A stretch of 64,000 bases of DNA, taken from positions 124,001-188,000 of the forward strand of contig SUXH01000001.1 of the NCBI GenBank assembly GCA_015061055.1, written 5' to 3'. Source of the stretch: Bacteroidales bacterium (GTDB lineage Bacteria > Bacteroidota > Bacteroidia > Bacteroidales > Muribaculaceae). Below are positions 62,901 through 64,000 of the stretch, one piece after another. Within the stretch, counting starts at the first letter, position 1. Each line of letters opens with the position of its first letter. A program made the translations under genes and the position numbers. The notes under the pieces are model-generated. The model was given only the letters and a program-made list of their open reading frames with translations. It was not told the DNA's origin and did no database searches.

Positions 62901-64000
62901 TTATTTCTTTCGAATAATGGTTTGTTCACGATCAGGACCTACAGATACTATACTGATAGGAACATTTAGTTCAGTCTCTAGATATTTGATATAATTCTTA
63001 AATTCTTGTGGGAATTCATCTTCTGATTTGAACTTAGTCATGTCAGTTTTCCATCCAGGGAATGAAGTGTAGACTGGCTCGATGTTTTCTTCAATAGAAT
63101 ATGGGAAATCTTTAGTTTCTACCCCATTGATCTTATATGAGTTACATACGCATACTTCTTCGAAATCATCAAGAACATCGCTTTTCATCATAATAAGTTG
63201 TGTTACTCCATTGAGCATAATGGTATAACGCAGTGCGACAAGGTCAATCCAACCGCAACGTCGTTCGCGACCTGTTACAGCACCATATTCGTGCCCTATT
63301 GCACGTATTTTTGCACCTGTTTCATTGAATAGTTCAGTTGGGAATGGACCACTCCCTACTCGAGTGCAATATGCTTTGAAAATGCCGAATACCTCCCCTA
63401 TTTTATTTGGTGCTACACCTAAACCGGCGCATGCTCCGGCACAAATAGTATTTGATGATGTAACGAAAGGATATGAACCAAAGTCAACATCAAGTAAGCT
63501 ACCCTGAGCTCCTTCGCAAAGAATAGATTTACCTTCGTTTAAACTTTTATTTATCACGAATTCGCTGTCGATAAGGTCAAATGTTTTGATATAATTAATA
63601 GCGTCAAGCCATTGTTTTTCCAATTCATCGACATTTGCGTCCTCTCCTGTTACTGCTTTGAGTAACTTTAAATGACGTTTCTTTGCAGAAGTGTACTTTT
63701 CGAGGAAGTTATCACTGAGGCATTCACCTAATCTTAAACCATCACGACTTACTTTGTCTGTATAAGTAGGACCTATACCTTTACCTGTTGTACCAATTTT
63801 ACTAGCCCCTTTTAGTGATTCGTAAGCAGCGTCAAGCAAACGATGTGTTGGAAGAATCAAATGTGCTTTTTTAGAAATCTTAAGCACTTCTTTTATGTTG
63901 ATTCCGCTCTTTTCTAAGTCTTCTGCTTCACCCTTAAATAGTATTGGGTCTAATACTACACCATTACCAATAATGTTTAGCTGTCCATGTTGGAATATAC
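62901..64000 (-). CDS. purA: Adenylosuccinate synthetase, N-terminus beyond the window
   Basis: The frame is open to the right edge, giving 365 residues; about 60 N-terminal residues including the P-loop are missing. Visible marks: HGQLNIIGNGVVLDP, KAHLILPTHRLLDAAYESLK, IGTTGKGIGPTYTDKVSRD, LCEGAQGSLLDVDFGSYPFV, VGSGPFPTEL and GRERRCGWIDL. PurA converts IMP and aspartate to adenylosuccinate with GTP, the first committed step to AMP. A GTG at 63887 is internal and not the start. Confidence 0.97.
   Translation of the reverse strand, partial: IFQHGQLNIIGNGVVLDPILFKGEAEDLEKSGINIKEVLKISKKAHLILPTHRLLDAAYESLKGASKIGTTGKGIGPTYTDKVSRDGLRLGECLSDNFLEKYTSAKKRHLKLLKAVTGEDANVDELEKQWLDAINYIKTFDLIDSEFVINKSLNEGKSILCEGAQGSLLDVDFGSYPFVTSSNTICAGACAGLGVAPNKIGEVFGIFKAYCTRVGSGPFPTELFNETGAKIRAIGHEYGAVTGRERRCGWIDLVALRYTIMLNGVTQLIMMKSDVLDDFEEVCVCNSYKINGVETKDFPYSIEENIEPVYTSFPGWKTDMTKFKSEDEFPQEFKNYIKYLETELNVPISIVSVGPDREQTIIRKK

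Noticed and set aside
62901-63887. purA starting at the GTG at 63887
   Set aside because: The frame continues upstream to the window edge with conserved PurA residues (HGQLNIIGNGVVLDP), so the GTG is internal.
1-64000. CRISPR arrays, rRNA operons, prophage or intact insertion sequences
   Set aside because: No regularly spaced repeats, no rRNA-like stretches, and no transposase, integrase or phage structural genes were recognised.

Overview
The window is chromosomal DNA from a member of the Bacteroidetes, most likely the order Bacteroidales and probably a gut anaerobe. The base composition is AT-rich. Many genes are preceded by the Bacteroidetes -7 box TAnnTTTG, in several cases with TTTG exactly 19 bases upstream (bamD, yraN, the histidine phosphatase). 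The gene content fits: serine palmitoyltransferase (sphingolipids), a sodium-pumping methylmalonyl-CoA decarboxylase cluster (succinate to propionate), lamin-tail/OadG and DUF4924 proteins, BspA-type leucine-rich repeats, and secreted proteins with Por/T9SS-like tails. The family cannot be fixed from sequence alone.

Layout. 1-3.5 kb (minus): cdsA, purM, an MltF-like transglycosylase and the start of a DUF3332 lipoprotein. 3.7-5.9 kb: a Yip1-like membrane protein and smpB, convergent with a THUMP-like methyltransferase. 6.2-8 kb (minus): a small HExxH membrane protein, rpoZ and bamD. 8.2-15.2 kb (minus): a secreted cluster with a cohesin-like protein, a three-cohesin plus dockerin protein, and a 1380-residue subtilase with a degenerate dockerin and a sorting tail. 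15.2-18.4 kb: a membrane protein, a gene broken by an in-frame TAG, and a Ser/Thr kinase fused to BspA-like repeats. These two blocks are the accessory, least understood part of the window.

18.4-25.3 kb: dnaK, then the mce-mmdA-gamma-biotin carrier-mmdB cluster. 25.5-28 kb: an unknown small protein, a pRiA4b ORF-3-like protein and spt. 28.2-34.4 kb (plus): uvrB, a YgiQ radical SAM protein and an S9 peptidase. 34.5-42 kb (minus): a lipoprotein hydrolase, then a complete glycine cleavage operon (lplA-gcvT-gcvH-gcvPA-gcvPB-lpdA). 42.2-45.9 kb: maeB and a histidine phosphatase. 45.9-50.7 kb (minus): tsaC, an undecaprenyl-phosphate sugar transferase, a ClC channel and fmt. 50.9-58.9 kb (plus): an intracellular GH13 enzyme, prs, a porin, a Crp regulator, DUF4924, rfbD and prfC. 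59-64 kb: lepA, yraN, a DUF1015 protein and most of purA, which runs off the right edge.

Most of the window is housekeeping DNA, tightly packed. Convergent gene pairs share single bidirectional hairpin terminators. No rRNA, tRNA, CRISPR array or intact insertion sequence was seen. The best candidates for new biology are the cohesin/dockerin/subtilase cluster, the kinase-BspA receptor with its stop-interrupted neighbour, and the small HExxH membrane protein.
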